Source: Actinomycetota bacterium
Lineage (GTDB): Bacteria; Actinomycetota; Actinomycetes; Streptosporangiales; Streptosporangiaceae
Assembly (NCBI GenBank): GCA_019240215.1
Contig: JAFAYQ010000027.1
Span: forward strand, 30,331 to 94,330
Length of the DNA stretch: 64,000 nucleotides
Direction: 5' to 3'
A program made the position numbers and the translations under genes. Shown one piece after another: positions 15,701 through 24,677 of this stretch (its first letter is position 1; each line of letters starts with the position of its first letter). The notes below the pieces were generated by a model. The model made no database searches. It saw only the letters and a program-made list of their open reading frames with translations, and was not told the DNA's origin.

Positions 15701-15792
15701 TTGACATAGAACAAGCTTGATGTGAAAGTGAACGTCAATGTTGTTCGGGATGAGCTGACAGCAGGGTCCCCCGACCTCGTGTGGAGGCTGTT
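15701..15792 (+). promoter_or_regulatory. promoter and candidate operator for the APC-permease operon
   Basis: TTGACA (15701-15706) is a consensus -35 box; the matching -10 (about 15724) is weak. GAAC (15730-15733) and GTTC (15743-15746) form an inverted repeat with a nine-base spacer just downstream, a plausible site for the DeoR-type regulator encoded at 17313. GGAGG at 15783 is the ribosome site for 15793. Confidence 0.5.
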
Positions 15793-17262
15793 GTGGCTAT
15801 TGAGGATTCCGCCCCTCGCCCGCCCGGCGTGCTGACTGATCCCGCCGACCCCGTCCACCTCGTGCACACTGACCTGCGCAAGGGGTCGGTGGGGCTGGCC
15901 GGCGTGCTCATGCAGTCGGTGGCCCAGATCTCGCCGACGCTGGGCATCTTCTACACGATCGCGTTCAACACCGGGCAGGCCGGGAAGGTGGCGCCGCTGA
16001 CCTACCTGGCCGCGTTCATCGTCTGCCTGATCATCGCGGTCCCGATGACCCGGCTGGCCCGCCACCTGCCGTCGGCCGGTGGTTTCTACACCTACGTGGC
16101 CCAGGGCATCGGCCCGCGCTGGGGCTTCATCACCGGCTGGCTGTACGCGATCATGGTGACGATCGTCCCGGCCGCGCTGGCCGCGTTCACCGGCGCGGTG
16201 CTGCACGACGAGCTGTCGGCCAAGTACGGCTTCGGCGCCCCCTGGTGGGCCTACGCGCTGGTCATCCTGGCCATCTGCCTGGCCTGCGCCTACCGGGGCA
16301 TCGTGATCTCGGTCCGCTTCCTGGTCACGATGTCGCTGTTCGAGATCTGCGTCGGGCTGGGCCTGGCGCTCACCGGCGTGTTCAACCCGGGCGCGGGCGG
16401 CGTCAACGCCGACGGCTTCAACCCGGCTCACATCGGCAACTCCTCCGGCTTCTTCCTGGCCATCGTGCTGTCGATCTTCGCCTTCACCGGCTTCGAGTCG
16501 GCCGCGGCGGTGGGGGAGGAGTCCCGTAACCCCAAGCGGCTGGTGCCGATGGCGATCGCCGGCTCGCTCATCCTCATCGGCGCGTTCTACGTGTTCTGCG
16601 CCTGGGGACTGCAGATCGGCTGGGGCACCGACCACCTCAAGGCGCTGGCCGACTCGCCCACCGCCCCCGCCTTCGTGCTGGCCGACCGGCTGTGGAGCGG
16701 CGGCTCCATCATCGTGCTGATCGCCCTGGTCAACTCCGGCCTCGGCGTCTGCATCGCCTGCACCACCAGCTCCACCCGGACGATCTTCGGGATGGCCCGT
16801 ACCGGGGCGCTGCCGGCCCCGCTGGCCCGGGTCAGCAAGCGTTACCGGACCCCGGTCACCGCGGTGCTGCTGCAGACGGCGGTGGCGGTGACGATCGCGC
16901 TGGCGGCCGGCCTGCCGCTCGGTCCCTACAACCTGTTCAACCTGCTCGGCACCACCGGCACGTTCGTCTACATCCCGATCTTCATCTTGATGAACGTGGC
17001 CGCGTTCAAGTACTTCCGCGACCAGCACCGCGACGAGTTCCGCATCCTGCCGCTGGTGGTGGCGCCGATCATCTCCACCGCGGCGCTGATCACGATCGGT
17101 TACAAGAGCATCGTGCCGCTGCCCGCCGCCCCGGTTGCGTTCGCGCCCGCGATCGCGGCCGGCTACCTGCTGCTGGGCGTGATCGTCCTGTTCGGGCGTA
17201 ATCTGCGCCCGGGCCACCGCGCCTGGATGGCCCAGGCCGGCGAGCTCCCCGACGTCGACTGA
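15793..17262 (+). CDS. APC-superfamily amino acid permease
   Basis: A 489-aa integral membrane protein with about 12 hydrophobic segments. The conserved N-terminal block LRKGSVGLAGVLMQSVAQISPTLGIFY and the central FAFTGFESAAAVGEESRNPKRLVP are those of the APC family of cation-coupled amino acid or amine importers. GTG 15793 is chosen over GTG 15781 because GGAGG precedes it by five bases. It is the first gene of a run with a DeoR regulator, GMC oxidoreductase, SIS-domain enzyme and ROK kinase, so it probably brings in the compound these enzymes degrade. Confidence 0.9.
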   Translation: MAIEDSAPRPPGVLTDPADPVHLVHTDLRKGSVGLAGVLMQSVAQISPTLGIFYTIAFNTGQAGKVAPLTYLAAFIVCLIIAVPMTRLARHLPSAGGFYTYVAQGIGPRWGFITGWLYAIMVTIVPAALAAFTGAVLHDELSAKYGFGAPWWAYALVILAICLACAYRGIVISVRFLVTMSLFEICVGLGLALTGVFNPGAGGVNADGFNPAHIGNSSGFFLAIVLSIFAFTGFESAAAVGEESRNPKRLVPMAIAGSLILIGAFYVFCAWGLQIGWGTDHLKALADSPTAPAFVLADRLWSGGSIIVLIALVNSGLGVCIACTTSSTRTIFGMARTGALPAPLARVSKRYRTPVTAVLLQTAVAVTIALAAGLPLGPYNLFNLLGTTGTFVYIPIFILMNVAAFKYFRDQHRDEFRILPLVVAPIISTAALITIGYKSIVPLPAAPVAFAPAIAAGYLLLGVIVLFGRNLRPGHRAWMAQAGELPDVD

Positions 17263-17312
17263 CCGCCCGCCCGAGAGCGCCGAACCCAAGACCGAACCCC
17301 AGGAGGCACGTC

Positions 17313-18068
17313 GTGCAAGCCGAGGAACGGCAGCAGACGATTCTGCAGCTGCTGGACGCCCGTGGCCAGGTGACGATCGCCGACCTCAGCGGCCGGTTCG
17401 CGGTCTCCGAGATGACGATCCGCCGGGACCTGGCGCAGCTGGAAGCCGAGGGCCTGCTGCGCCGGACCCACGGCGGCGCCACCCGCACCGCCAGCGGCAG
17501 CTTCGAGCCGCCGTTCGCGCTGCGGGCCCGGCTGCACCTGGACGCCAAGCGCGCGATCGCCGCCGACATCGCCGGCCGCCTGGTCGACGGGCAGACCGTG
17601 GTGCTCGACGGCGGCAGCACCGGGGCGGTGATCGCCGAGGCGATCGCCGGCCGCAACCTGACCGTCTGCGCGCTCAACATGCGGGTGGCCGAGATCCTGT
17701 CGTCCTCGCCCAGCACCCGGGTCATGGTTCCCGGTGGCCTGATCCGGCCGGGCGAGCTGTCGCTGATCGGCCCGGCCGCTGAGCGCACGCTGGCCGACCA
17801 CCGCTTCGACACCTACGTGATGACGGTCTCGGCGGTCGACGCCTCGGCCGGGCTGACCGAGTGGAACGTCGAGGACGCGGCGGTCAAGCGGGCCGCGCTG
17901 GCCTCCTCCAGCCGCTGCGTCGTGGCCTGCGACTCCTCCAAGTTCGGGCAGACCGCGTTTGCCCGCATCGCCGGCCTCGACGCCGCCGACCTCATCGTCA
18001 CCGACCCCGGCCTCGACGCCGAGCACCGCAACGTCGTCGCGGCCGGGGCCGTTCTGCACATCGCCTGA
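17313..18068 (+). CDS. DeoR/GlpR-family transcriptional regulator
   Basis: A 251-aa regulator: N-terminal DeoR helix-turn-helix (AEERQQTILQLLDARGQVTIADLSGRFAVSEMTIRRDLAQLE followed by GLLRRTHGGA), then a DeoRC effector domain with VVLDGGSTGAVIAEAI and KFGQTAFARI. Such proteins repress sugar-catabolic operons and respond to sugar phosphates. AGGAGG precedes GTG 17313. It sits between the permease and the oxidoreductase in the same direction, so it most likely controls this operon through the site near 15730-15746. Confidence 0.92.
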   Translation: MQAEERQQTILQLLDARGQVTIADLSGRFAVSEMTIRRDLAQLEAEGLLRRTHGGATRTASGSFEPPFALRARLHLDAKRAIAADIAGRLVDGQTVVLDGGSTGAVIAEAIAGRNLTVCALNMRVAEILSSSPSTRVMVPGGLIRPGELSLIGPAAERTLADHRFDTYVMTVSAVDASAGLTEWNVEDAAVKRAALASSSRCVVACDSSKFGQTAFARIAGLDAADLIVTDPGLDAEHRNVVAAGAVLHIA

Positions 18069-18079
18069 AGGAACCCGCC

Positions 18080-19600
18080 ATGACCCAAGCACCGCTATCC
18101 GACGAGACTGGCACCGTTGTCATCGGCGCCGGTACCGGCGGCGCCGCCTTCGCCGGCCTGCTGGCCCGTCACAGCGACGAGCCGATCCTGCTGCTCGACG
18201 CCGGCCCCGACTACGGGCCGTTCGACCCGGCCCGCTGGCCGGGCGACATGCTCGACGCCAAGTCGATCCCGCTGTCGCACGACTGGGGCCTGGTCTCGGC
18301 CCCGCCGCAGCGGCTGGACCTGCCCCGCGCCCGCATCGTCGGCGGCTGCTCGGCCCACAACGGCTGCACGATCTCCCGCAGCGCCCGGGCCGACTACGAC
18401 GGCTGGGCGGCGGCCGGCAACCCCGGCTGGGACGCGGCCACGGTCGAGCCGCTGCTGGACTGGGCGCACGAGCGCTTCCGGGTCCGCCGGTACCGGATGG
18501 ACGAGCTGACCGTGGCCCAGGCCGCGTTCGTCAATGCGGGCGTCCGCACCGGCCTGCCGTTCGCCGACGACCTCGACGACCTGGCGGCCGGCCCCGGTAT
18601 CGGGCCGATGCCGGTCAACATCGTCGACGGCGTCCGCTGGAACGCCGCCTTCGCGTTCCTCGACCCGGTCCGCGACCGGCCCGGCCTGCGGATCGCCGCG
18701 CGTACCCACGTCCGCCGGATCCTGATCGGTAACGGCGCCGCCACCGGCGTCGAGGTGACCGGGCCGGACGGCCGGGCCGCCACCATCCGCGCCCGCCGGG
18801 TCGTGGTCGCGGCCGGCGCCTACCACTCACCGGCGCTGCTGCAGCGCTCCGGGATCGGGGCGGCCGACCGGCTGCGCGGCCTCGGTCTCGACGTGGCCGC
18901 CGACCTGCCCGGCGTCGGCGCCCACCTGCTCGACCACGCCTGCGTCGAGCTCGACTTCAACGGCCGCCCCGGCCTCGCCGATGAGCTGGCTGCCCAGGCC
19001 TGGAACCCGGACGAGCAGACCGTGGGCCGGGCCCGGTCGGCCCGCTGCGACGACGGGCCCTACGACATCCACGTGTTCATGGTGGCCGGCGCCAACAGCG
19101 GTCACCCCGGGCTGCCGCCGATCAGCCTGTACGGCGGGGCGATGCGCGCGATCTCCGAAGGCCAGGTCACGATCGGCCGCGCCGACCCGGACGCCAACCC
19201 CACGGTCGACCATCGCTACGGCACCGACCCCGGCGGCCACGACCGGGCGGTGCTGGCCGAGGCGCTGGCGCTGCTGCGCGACCTGACCCGCGATCCCGGC
19301 CTGCGCGACCTGCTCGGTACCGAGCACCGTCCCGAGCGTGACCCGCTGGCCGGCATCGTGAGCTACTGCCACCCGGCCGGCACCTGCAAGATGGGACCGG
19401 CCAGCGACCCGGGCGCGGTGGTCGGCCCGACCGGGGCGGTGCACGGCCTGGACGGGCTCTACGTCTGCGACGCTTCGATCATGCCCGCCATCACCCGCGG
19501 CAACATCAACCTGCCGACCGCCATGATCGGCGCCCGCGTCGCGGCCGGCCTGCTCGGGCTCGACCCGGCCCGCGCAGCCGGTCTCATCCACCAGAACTGA
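18080..19600 (+). CDS. GMC-family FAD-dependent oxidoreductase
   Basis: A 506-aa flavoprotein. It has the FAD-binding VVIGAGTGGAAFAGLLA, the GMC signature 1 region RIVGGCSAHNGCTISRSARADYDGW, signature 2 GAYHSPALLQRSGIG, the active-site His in YCHPAGTCKMGP and the closing GNINLPTAMIGARVAAGLL. GMC enzymes oxidise alcohol groups of sugars, choline or other polyols using FAD. AAGGA lies before ATG 18080, 11 bases after the regulator stop. The substrate is inferred to be a sugar or amino-sugar derivative because an SIS enzyme and a sugar kinase follow. Confidence 0.92.
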   Translation: MTQAPLSDETGTVVIGAGTGGAAFAGLLARHSDEPILLLDAGPDYGPFDPARWPGDMLDAKSIPLSHDWGLVSAPPQRLDLPRARIVGGCSAHNGCTISRSARADYDGWAAAGNPGWDAATVEPLLDWAHERFRVRRYRMDELTVAQAAFVNAGVRTGLPFADDLDDLAAGPGIGPMPVNIVDGVRWNAAFAFLDPVRDRPGLRIAARTHVRRILIGNGAATGVEVTGPDGRAATIRARRVVVAAGAYHSPALLQRSGIGAADRLRGLGLDVAADLPGVGAHLLDHACVELDFNGRPGLADELAAQAWNPDEQTVGRARSARCDDGPYDIHVFMVAGANSGHPGLPPISLYGGAMRAISEGQVTIGRADPDANPTVDHRYGTDPGGHDRAVLAEALALLRDLTRDPGLRDLLGTEHRPERDPLAGIVSYCHPAGTCKMGPASDPGAVVGPTGAVHGLDGLYVCDASIMPAITRGNINLPTAMIGARVAAGLLGLDPARAAGLIHQN

Positions 19601-19621
19601 CCCACGGGAGCGCAACCGACG

Positions 19622-20632
19622 ATGAGCCTGACCCCGTTCGAACGTGACATCGCGGCCCAGCCCGAGGCGCTGCGCGCCTTCGCCCACACCGACGGCCTCC
19701 CGGGCCTGACCGCGCTGGACCCTGGCCGCTACGACCGGATCGTGCTCACCGGCATGGGCTCCTCGCACGACGCCGCCCTGCCGACCTGGCGGCGGCTGGC
19801 GGGCGCCGGCCGGGCGGCCTGGTGGGTCGACACCGGCCAGCTGCTGGACACCCCCGAGCTGGTCACCGACCGCACCTTGCTGATCGTCACCTCCCAGTCG
19901 GGGGCCAGCGGTGAGGTCGTGTCGCTGCTGGCCGCCCAGCCCCGGCCCGCCACCCTGGTCGCGGTCACCAACGACCCCGCCAGCCCCCTGGCCACCGCCG
20001 CCGACCTGGTCATCGCGCTGCACAGCGGCGACGAGGCCACCGTCAGCACCAAGAGCTACCTGAACAGCCTGGCCGCCCACGACCTGCTGGCCGCCACCTT
20101 GACCAGGACCGCGCCCGCCGACGTGCTGGCGGTGGCCAAGGTCGTCGAGGAGTCCGGCGCCGACGCCGGGCTCGCCCCGCTGGCCCGCCAGCTGGTCGCG
20201 GCCGGCCACCCGCGGCTGGCCTACGTCGGGTTCGGCGACTACGCGGCCACCGCCCGCTACGCCGGGCTGATCACCAAAGAAGGCGCCAAGATGGCGGCCG
20301 AGGGCTTCATCGGCGGCCAGTTCCGGCACGGCCCGCTCGAGCTGGCCGGCCCGGGCCTGCTGGCGGTGCTGTTCGGGGCCGATGACCCGGCCGCCAACGC
20401 CTCGCTGCAGCGGCTGGCGGCCGACCTGACCGGGGCCGGCTCGGCCGTGGTGGCGGTCGCCGCCTTGGACGTCCCCGGGGCGGCCCTCCAGCTCCGGCCG
20501 CCCGCCGGGGTGCTGGCTCAGCTCGCCCACGGGGCGGTGGCGGCCCAGCACCTGACGGTGGCGCTGGCCCGGGCCCGCGGGATCACCCCGGGCGCGTTCG
20601 CCTACGGCAGCAAGATCACCACCGCCCTGTGA
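19622..20632 (+). CDS. SIS-domain sugar-phosphate isomerase/deglycase-like protein
   Basis: A 336-aa protein with two SIS (sugar isomerase) domains: LTGMGSSHDAALPTWRRLA, IVTSQSGASGEVVSLL, a KSYLNSLAAHDLL link, and a second domain GFGDYAATARYAGLITKEGAKMAAEGFIGGQFRHGPLELAGPG. The FxHGPxE motif places it with the GlmS-isomerase / FrlB-deglycase group acting on 6-phospho-amino sugars or glycated amino acids. It is followed with a four-base GTGA overlap by a ROK kinase, which would produce its phosphorylated substrate. Confidence 0.88.
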   Translation: MSLTPFERDIAAQPEALRAFAHTDGLPGLTALDPGRYDRIVLTGMGSSHDAALPTWRRLAGAGRAAWWVDTGQLLDTPELVTDRTLLIVTSQSGASGEVVSLLAAQPRPATLVAVTNDPASPLATAADLVIALHSGDEATVSTKSYLNSLAAHDLLAATLTRTAPADVLAVAKVVEESGADAGLAPLARQLVAAGHPRLAYVGFGDYAATARYAGLITKEGAKMAAEGFIGGQFRHGPLELAGPGLLAVLFGADDPAANASLQRLAADLTGAGSAVVAVAALDVPGAALQLRPPAGVLAQLAHGAVAAQHLTVALARARGITPGAFAYGSKITTAL

Positions 20633-21495
20633 CCGGGACCTTCACGCTGGGCGTGGACCTGGGCGGCACCGGCACCCGGGTCGTCGCCCTCGATGCCGGC
20701 GGCGCGGTGATCCGCCAGGCCAGCTTCCGCACCGCCACCGGTGCCCCCGACGCCGCCGTCCCGGGCCTGCTGGCCGAGCTGGATGCCCTGGCCGACGGGC
20801 TCGAAGTGACGGCGGCCGGGATCGGCGCCAGCGGGCCGGTCACCGCCGAGGGCATCATCGACAACCCGGCCACGCTGCCCGCCTATACGGGCGTCGATAT
20901 CTGCGCTTTTACAGAAAAAGTGACCGGCTGGCGTTGCGTCATCGACAACGACGCGGCCGCCGCCGCCATCGGCGAATACGCCTACGGAGCCGGGCGCGGC
21001 AGCCGCACCTGCGTCACCGTTACCCTCGGCACCGGCATCGGGGTGGCGGTGGTGACCGGCGGGCAGCTGTTCCGGGCCGGCGACGGCACCCACCCCGAGG
21101 CCGGCCACCTGGCCGTCCCCGACGCGCCGGTGCCCTGCTACTGCGGCCTGGCCCGGTGCTGGGAGCAGGCCGCCTCGCGGGCCGCCCTGGAGGGGCTGAC
21201 CAGCGGCGACCCCGCGACTGCGGCCGCCGCCGCCCGCCGCGGCGAGCCCGGCCCGGTGGCCGCCTTCGCGCTCTACGGCCAGCGGCTGGCGGCCGGGCTC
21301 GGCACCCTGCTGACCGTGTTCCGGCCCGACCGGGTGGTGCTCGGCGGCTCGGCCGCCCGCTACCTCGACCTGTTCGCCCCGGCCCTGGCCGCGGGCCTGG
21401 ACCACGACGCCCCCTACCAGTGGACCCCGCCCGTGGTCCCCGCCGAGCTGGGTGACCTGGCCGGCGCGGTCGGGGCGGCGGTGCTGGCCCGGTGA
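20629..21495 (+). CDS. ROK-family sugar kinase
   Basis: A 288-aa kinase of the ASKHA fold: phosphate-1 loop GVDLGGTGTRVVALD, DNDAAAAAIGEYAYG (catalytic Asp), phosphate-2 TVTLGTGIGVAVVTGG, and the ROK zinc site EAGHLAV plus CYCGLARCWE. It phosphorylates a hexose or amino sugar at O-6 with ATP. The coupled overlap with the SIS gene suggests sequential steps: phosphorylation, then deglycation or isomerisation. A short A+T-richer patch around 20900-20935 stands out but the frame is intact. Confidence 0.92.
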   Translation: MTGTFTLGVDLGGTGTRVVALDAGGAVIRQASFRTATGAPDAAVPGLLAELDALADGLEVTAAGIGASGPVTAEGIIDNPATLPAYTGVDICAFTEKVTGWRCVIDNDAAAAAIGEYAYGAGRGSRTCVTVTLGTGIGVAVVTGGQLFRAGDGTHPEAGHLAVPDAPVPCYCGLARCWEQAASRAALEGLTSGDPATAAAAARRGEPGPVAAFALYGQRLAAGLGTLLTVFRPDRVVLGGSAARYLDLFAPALAAGLDHDAPYQWTPPVVPAELGDLAGAVGAAVLAR

Positions 21496-21552
21496 TCCAG
21501 TGGCCCGGTTATCCAGTTGGCCGGCGGGCCGGCCGGGTGCTGGAATGTCGCG

Positions 21553-22326
21553 GTGGACCGTAACGCTGTGCTGGCCCAGTTCAACGACCAGCTGCGCCGG
21601 GAGCCGGCCGCCGAGCCCGGGTCGCGGATCGAGCGCGACGACCACGTCACCCGGATCGTCGCCGCCGACGGTGACTGGAACGGCGTGCTGTGGTCCGACC
21701 TCAGCGCGGCCGACGCCGACGCGGTGATCGCGGCCCAGGTCGCCCGGTTCGCCGACGTCGGCGAGTGGGAGTGGAAGCACTACTCTTACGACCAGCCCGC
21801 TGACCTGCCCGAACGGCTGACCGCGGCCGGCTTCGCAGCCGAGCAGCCCGAGACCCTGCTGGTGGCCGAGATCGCCGCCTTGGACCTGGACCCCCGCCCG
21901 CCCGCCGGCGTCCGGCTGGTCCCGGTCGACGACGCCGCCGGCGCGACCGCGGTGGTCCGGGTGCACAACGAGGTCTTCGGCGGCGACCACCAGGCGACCG
22001 GGGCCGCCATCACCGCCGCCCTCGGCCGGCACCCCCGCCCGGTCCAGGCCGTGGTGGCCATGGCGGGCGACACCCCGGTCTCGGCCGCCCGGATCGAGTT
22101 CCCGGGCGGCAGCGACTTCGCCAGCCTCTGGGGTGGCGGGACGTTGCCGTCCTGGCGCGGCCGGGGCGTGTTCCGGGCGCTGGTCGCCCACCGGGCCGTC
22201 CTCGCCCGCGACCGCGGCTACCGCTACCTCCAGGTCGACGCCTCGCCCGACAGCCGGCCGATCCTGGGCCGGCTCGGCTTCACCGAGCTGGCCACCACCA
22301 CGCCATTCATCTACTCTTCGCGCTAG
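21553..22326 (+). CDS. GNAT N-acetyltransferase
   Basis: A 257-aa protein. The C-terminal half holds the GNAT core: VVAMAGDTPVSAARIEFP, WGGGTLPSWRGRGVFRALVAHRAVLARDRGYRYLQVDASPDSRPILGRLGF, with the acetyl-CoA loop SWRGRGV. The N-terminal half (SDLSAADADAVIAAQVARF, WEWKHYSYDQPADLPERLTAAGF) is the companion domain seen in such two-part acetyltransferases. GTG 21553 has no strong ribosome site; upstream in-frame starts to 21517 exist. It may be the last gene of the sugar operon, 57 bp after the kinase, or separate. Confidence 0.82.
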   Translation: MDRNAVLAQFNDQLRREPAAEPGSRIERDDHVTRIVAADGDWNGVLWSDLSAADADAVIAAQVARFADVGEWEWKHYSYDQPADLPERLTAAGFAAEQPETLLVAEIAALDLDPRPPAGVRLVPVDDAAGATAVVRVHNEVFGGDHQATGAAITAALGRHPRPVQAVVAMAGDTPVSAARIEFPGGSDFASLWGGGTLPSWRGRGVFRALVAHRAVLARDRGYRYLQVDASPDSRPILGRLGFTELATTTPFIYSSR

Positions 22327-22411
22327 CCAGGCGCTATTTCCCGGAATCAATTGATTGCGGTGCTCTAGCCTGCTGCCATACCTCACAATATGGATCAGAA
22401 GGAATTGCGCC

Positions 22412-23017
22412 ATGAGCATCGCCACGATGGTGGACACCCGGATCGCCCGGCAGCAGGCCGAGAATATAAACAGTCCCAGCCCGGACAAGCCGGTCGGCGC
22501 CCCGACCGATCTGGTCAACCAGATCACGCGCTGGATACCGACCGAGACGATAACGATTTACGTCGCCCTTCTCGCTTTGCTGGCCCCGGTCGCCAGACAC
22601 GCGCCCACGTATCAGAGCCGCTGGGTGCTGCTGGGCATTGTCGCCGCGTCCAACCCGGTGGTGGTTTATCTGCTCACCAAAGCCAAGACCCAGACAAAGA
22701 AAATTCAAATGCCCTGGTTCGAGATGATGGTCGCGCCGGTGGCGTTCGCGGCCTGGGCCTTCGCGCTGCCGGACACGCCGCTCAGCTCGATCCCCGGCTA
22801 CCAGCTCAAGTGGAACGCGGCCATCGTCACCGTCACCACCACCGCGATCGTGCTGATCGCCAACGCCCTGCACAACTCACCCGACTACGACCAGGTGGTG
22901 ACGATCCAGCAGGGCGCCCAGTCCGAGCACCCGATCGACATGAGCGTGCCCGCCGTCGCGCCCCGGACCGCGCCCAGCACCAGCCCCAAGACGCCGGCCG
23001 CGGTCACCGGCTCGTAG
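22412..23017 (+). CDS. hypothetical membrane protein
   Basis: A 201-aa protein with three to four hydrophobic segments (TETITIYVALLALLAPVA, RWVLLGIVAASNPVVVYLL, PWFEMMVAPVAFAAWAFALP, AAIVTVTTTAIVLIANAL) and a hydrophilic Pro/Thr-rich tail. I do not recognise a family. AGAAGGA precedes ATG 22412 by eight bases. The 5' third is less G+C-rich than its neighbours and uses codons such as ATA and AAA that are rare here, hinting at acquisition. It ends with a 14-nt convergent overlap with the amidohydrolase. Confidence 0.75.
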   Translation: MSIATMVDTRIARQQAENINSPSPDKPVGAPTDLVNQITRWIPTETITIYVALLALLAPVARHAPTYQSRWVLLGIVAASNPVVVYLLTKAKTQTKKIQMPWFEMMVAPVAFAAWAFALPDTPLSSIPGYQLKWNAAIVTVTTTAIVLIANALHNSPDYDQVVTIQQGAQSEHPIDMSVPAVAPRTAPSTSPKTPAAVTGS

Positions 23018-24677
23018 GCAGCCCCCGGCCGCTGACGTCGAACCGGCTCACCCCGTCGACCAGCGTGGCCAGCACGTCGAGGCCGGCGATCCGGTGCGGG
23101 CTGACCGCGGTCGGATCCTCGGCCAGCACGGTCAGGTCGGCCAGGTAGCCAGCGGCGATCGTGCCCTTGATCTGCTCGGCGTGGCTGGCGTAGGCCGACC
23201 CGCTGGTGTAGGCGCGCAACGCCTCCTCGGCGGTGATCGCCTCGACCGGGTTGTAGGGAGCCCCGGAGCCGGTCCGCCGGTTGACCATGTCGTGCACACC
23301 CAGCAGCGGCGCCCCGGTCACCACCGGCCGGTCCGAGCTGCCGGTCAACGTCAGCCCGGCCTCCAGCAGCGACCGCTGCCGGTACAGCCAGCCGTGCCGG
23401 TCCGGCCCGATCGCGGCCAGGAAGCCGTCTCCCAGCTCGGTCGCGAAGTGACCCTGCGGCACCGGGACCACGCCCAGCTCGGCGGCCCGGGCCACCTGGT
23501 CGGGGCGGACGATGGCGAAGTGCTCGATCCGGTGCCGGGTGTCCGCCCGCGGGTAGCGGCGCTGGGCCTCGGCGTAGGCGTCCAGGGCCAGGTCGATGGC
23601 CAGGTCCCCGATCGCGTGGGCGGCCACCTGCCAGCCCGACCGGTGGGCGGCGATGATCGTCGCGGCCAGCTGGCCGGCGTCGGCCTGCAGGTAGCCGCGG
23701 TCACCGGGGGTCCCGGCGAAGTCTTCGGTCATGGCCGCGGTCCGGCCGATCAGCGACCCGTCGGTGAAGATCTTCATCGCCCCGATCCGCAGCCAGTCGT
23801 CGCCGAAGCCGGTGCGGATGCCGAGGTCGAGCCCGAGTTCGAGACCGTCGCCGGGGTCGGCCGCCAGCGGGTGGAGCACGTCGCTGACCACCATCAGCTC
23901 GACCCGGACGGGCAGCCGGCCGTCGTCGCGGGCGGCCTGGTAGGCGGCCAGCTCGACCGGCGTGTGCCCGATCCAGCCGCCGCCGATGCCCGCCTCGGTG
24001 ACGCTGGTGATGCCCTCGCGCAGGTACTGCTGGCCGGCCCGGTCGATCGCGTCGGCCAGCGTCGCCACCGGGTAGGGCCGCACCAGGTCGGCCACCAGCT
24101 CCTGGGCGGTCTCCTGCAGCAGCCCGGTCGGGCGGCCGGCCGCGTCGGTCACCACCTTGCCGCCGGGCACGTCAGCGGCCCGCTCGGCCAGGCCGAGGTC
24201 GGCCAGCACGGCGCTGCTGACCACGCACATGTGGCCCGAGGTGTGCCGCAGCCAGACCCGGCGGCCGGGCGCGGCCCGGTCCAGGCCGTCCCGGTTGGGG
24301 TGGCCGCCGAGCTTGTTCTGGTCGTAGCCGGCCCCGACCACCCAGTCTTCCGGGGCCACCGCCGAGGCCTGCCGGGTGACCGCCGCGTACAGGTCGTCCA
24401 GCGTCGGTGTGGCCTCCGGGCGCAGGTCGGCTTCGGTCAGCGTCAGCCCGAACCAGGCCATGTGGTTGTGGGCGTCGTGGAAGCCCGGCAGCACGGTGGC
24501 GCCGCCCAGGTCCACCACCTCGCGCGCCCGCAGGCCACCCGGCCCGGCGTCGGGGTCGAGTGCCAGCACCCGGCCGCCCCCGATCGCGACCGACCCGGCC
24601 CGCGGCCGGGCCCGGTCCATCGTCAGCACGTTGGCGTTGACCAGCAGCAGGTCAGCCGGAACGGATGGGCTAGACAT
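23004..24677 (-). CDS. YtcJ-type metal-dependent amidohydrolase
   Basis: A 557-aa amidohydrolase family 3 protein: GGATVLPGFHDAHNHM with the HxH metal pair near residue 70, a Lys in IGAMKIFTDGSL, GWQVAAHAIGDLAI and RHRIEHFAIV (further His ligands), GSSDRPVVTGAPLLGV (Asp ligand), and the terminal KGTIAAGYLADLTVLAEDP barrel-closing strand. It hydrolyses C-N or related bonds of an unknown substrate in the cytosol. It is the last gene of a minus-strand operon, overlapping the thioesterase gene by eight bases. Confidence 0.9.
   Translation of the reverse strand: MSSPSVPADLLLVNANVLTMDRARPRAGSVAIGGGRVLALDPDAGPGGLRAREVVDLGGATVLPGFHDAHNHMAWFGLTLTEADLRPEATPTLDDLYAAVTRQASAVAPEDWVVGAGYDQNKLGGHPNRDGLDRAAPGRRVWLRHTSGHMCVVSSAVLADLGLAERAADVPGGKVVTDAAGRPTGLLQETAQELVADLVRPYPVATLADAIDRAGQQYLREGITSVTEAGIGGGWIGHTPVELAAYQAARDDGRLPVRVELMVVSDVLHPLAADPGDGLELGLDLGIRTGFGDDWLRIGAMKIFTDGSLIGRTAAMTEDFAGTPGDRGYLQADAGQLAATIIAAHRSGWQVAAHAIGDLAIDLALDAYAEAQRRYPRADTRHRIEHFAIVRPDQVARAAELGVVPVPQGHFATELGDGFLAAIGPDRHGWLYRQRSLLEAGLTLTGSSDRPVVTGAPLLGVHDMVNRRTGSGAPYNPVEAITAEEALRAYTSGSAYASHAEQIKGTIAAGYLADLTVLAEDPTAVSPHRIAGLDVLATLVDGVSRFDVSGRGLPTSR

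Noticed and set aside
15673..17289. 538-codon minus-strand frame opposite the permease
   Set aside because: Asp/Arg/Gly/Gln repeats with no hydrophobic segments; the permease on the plus strand explains the region.
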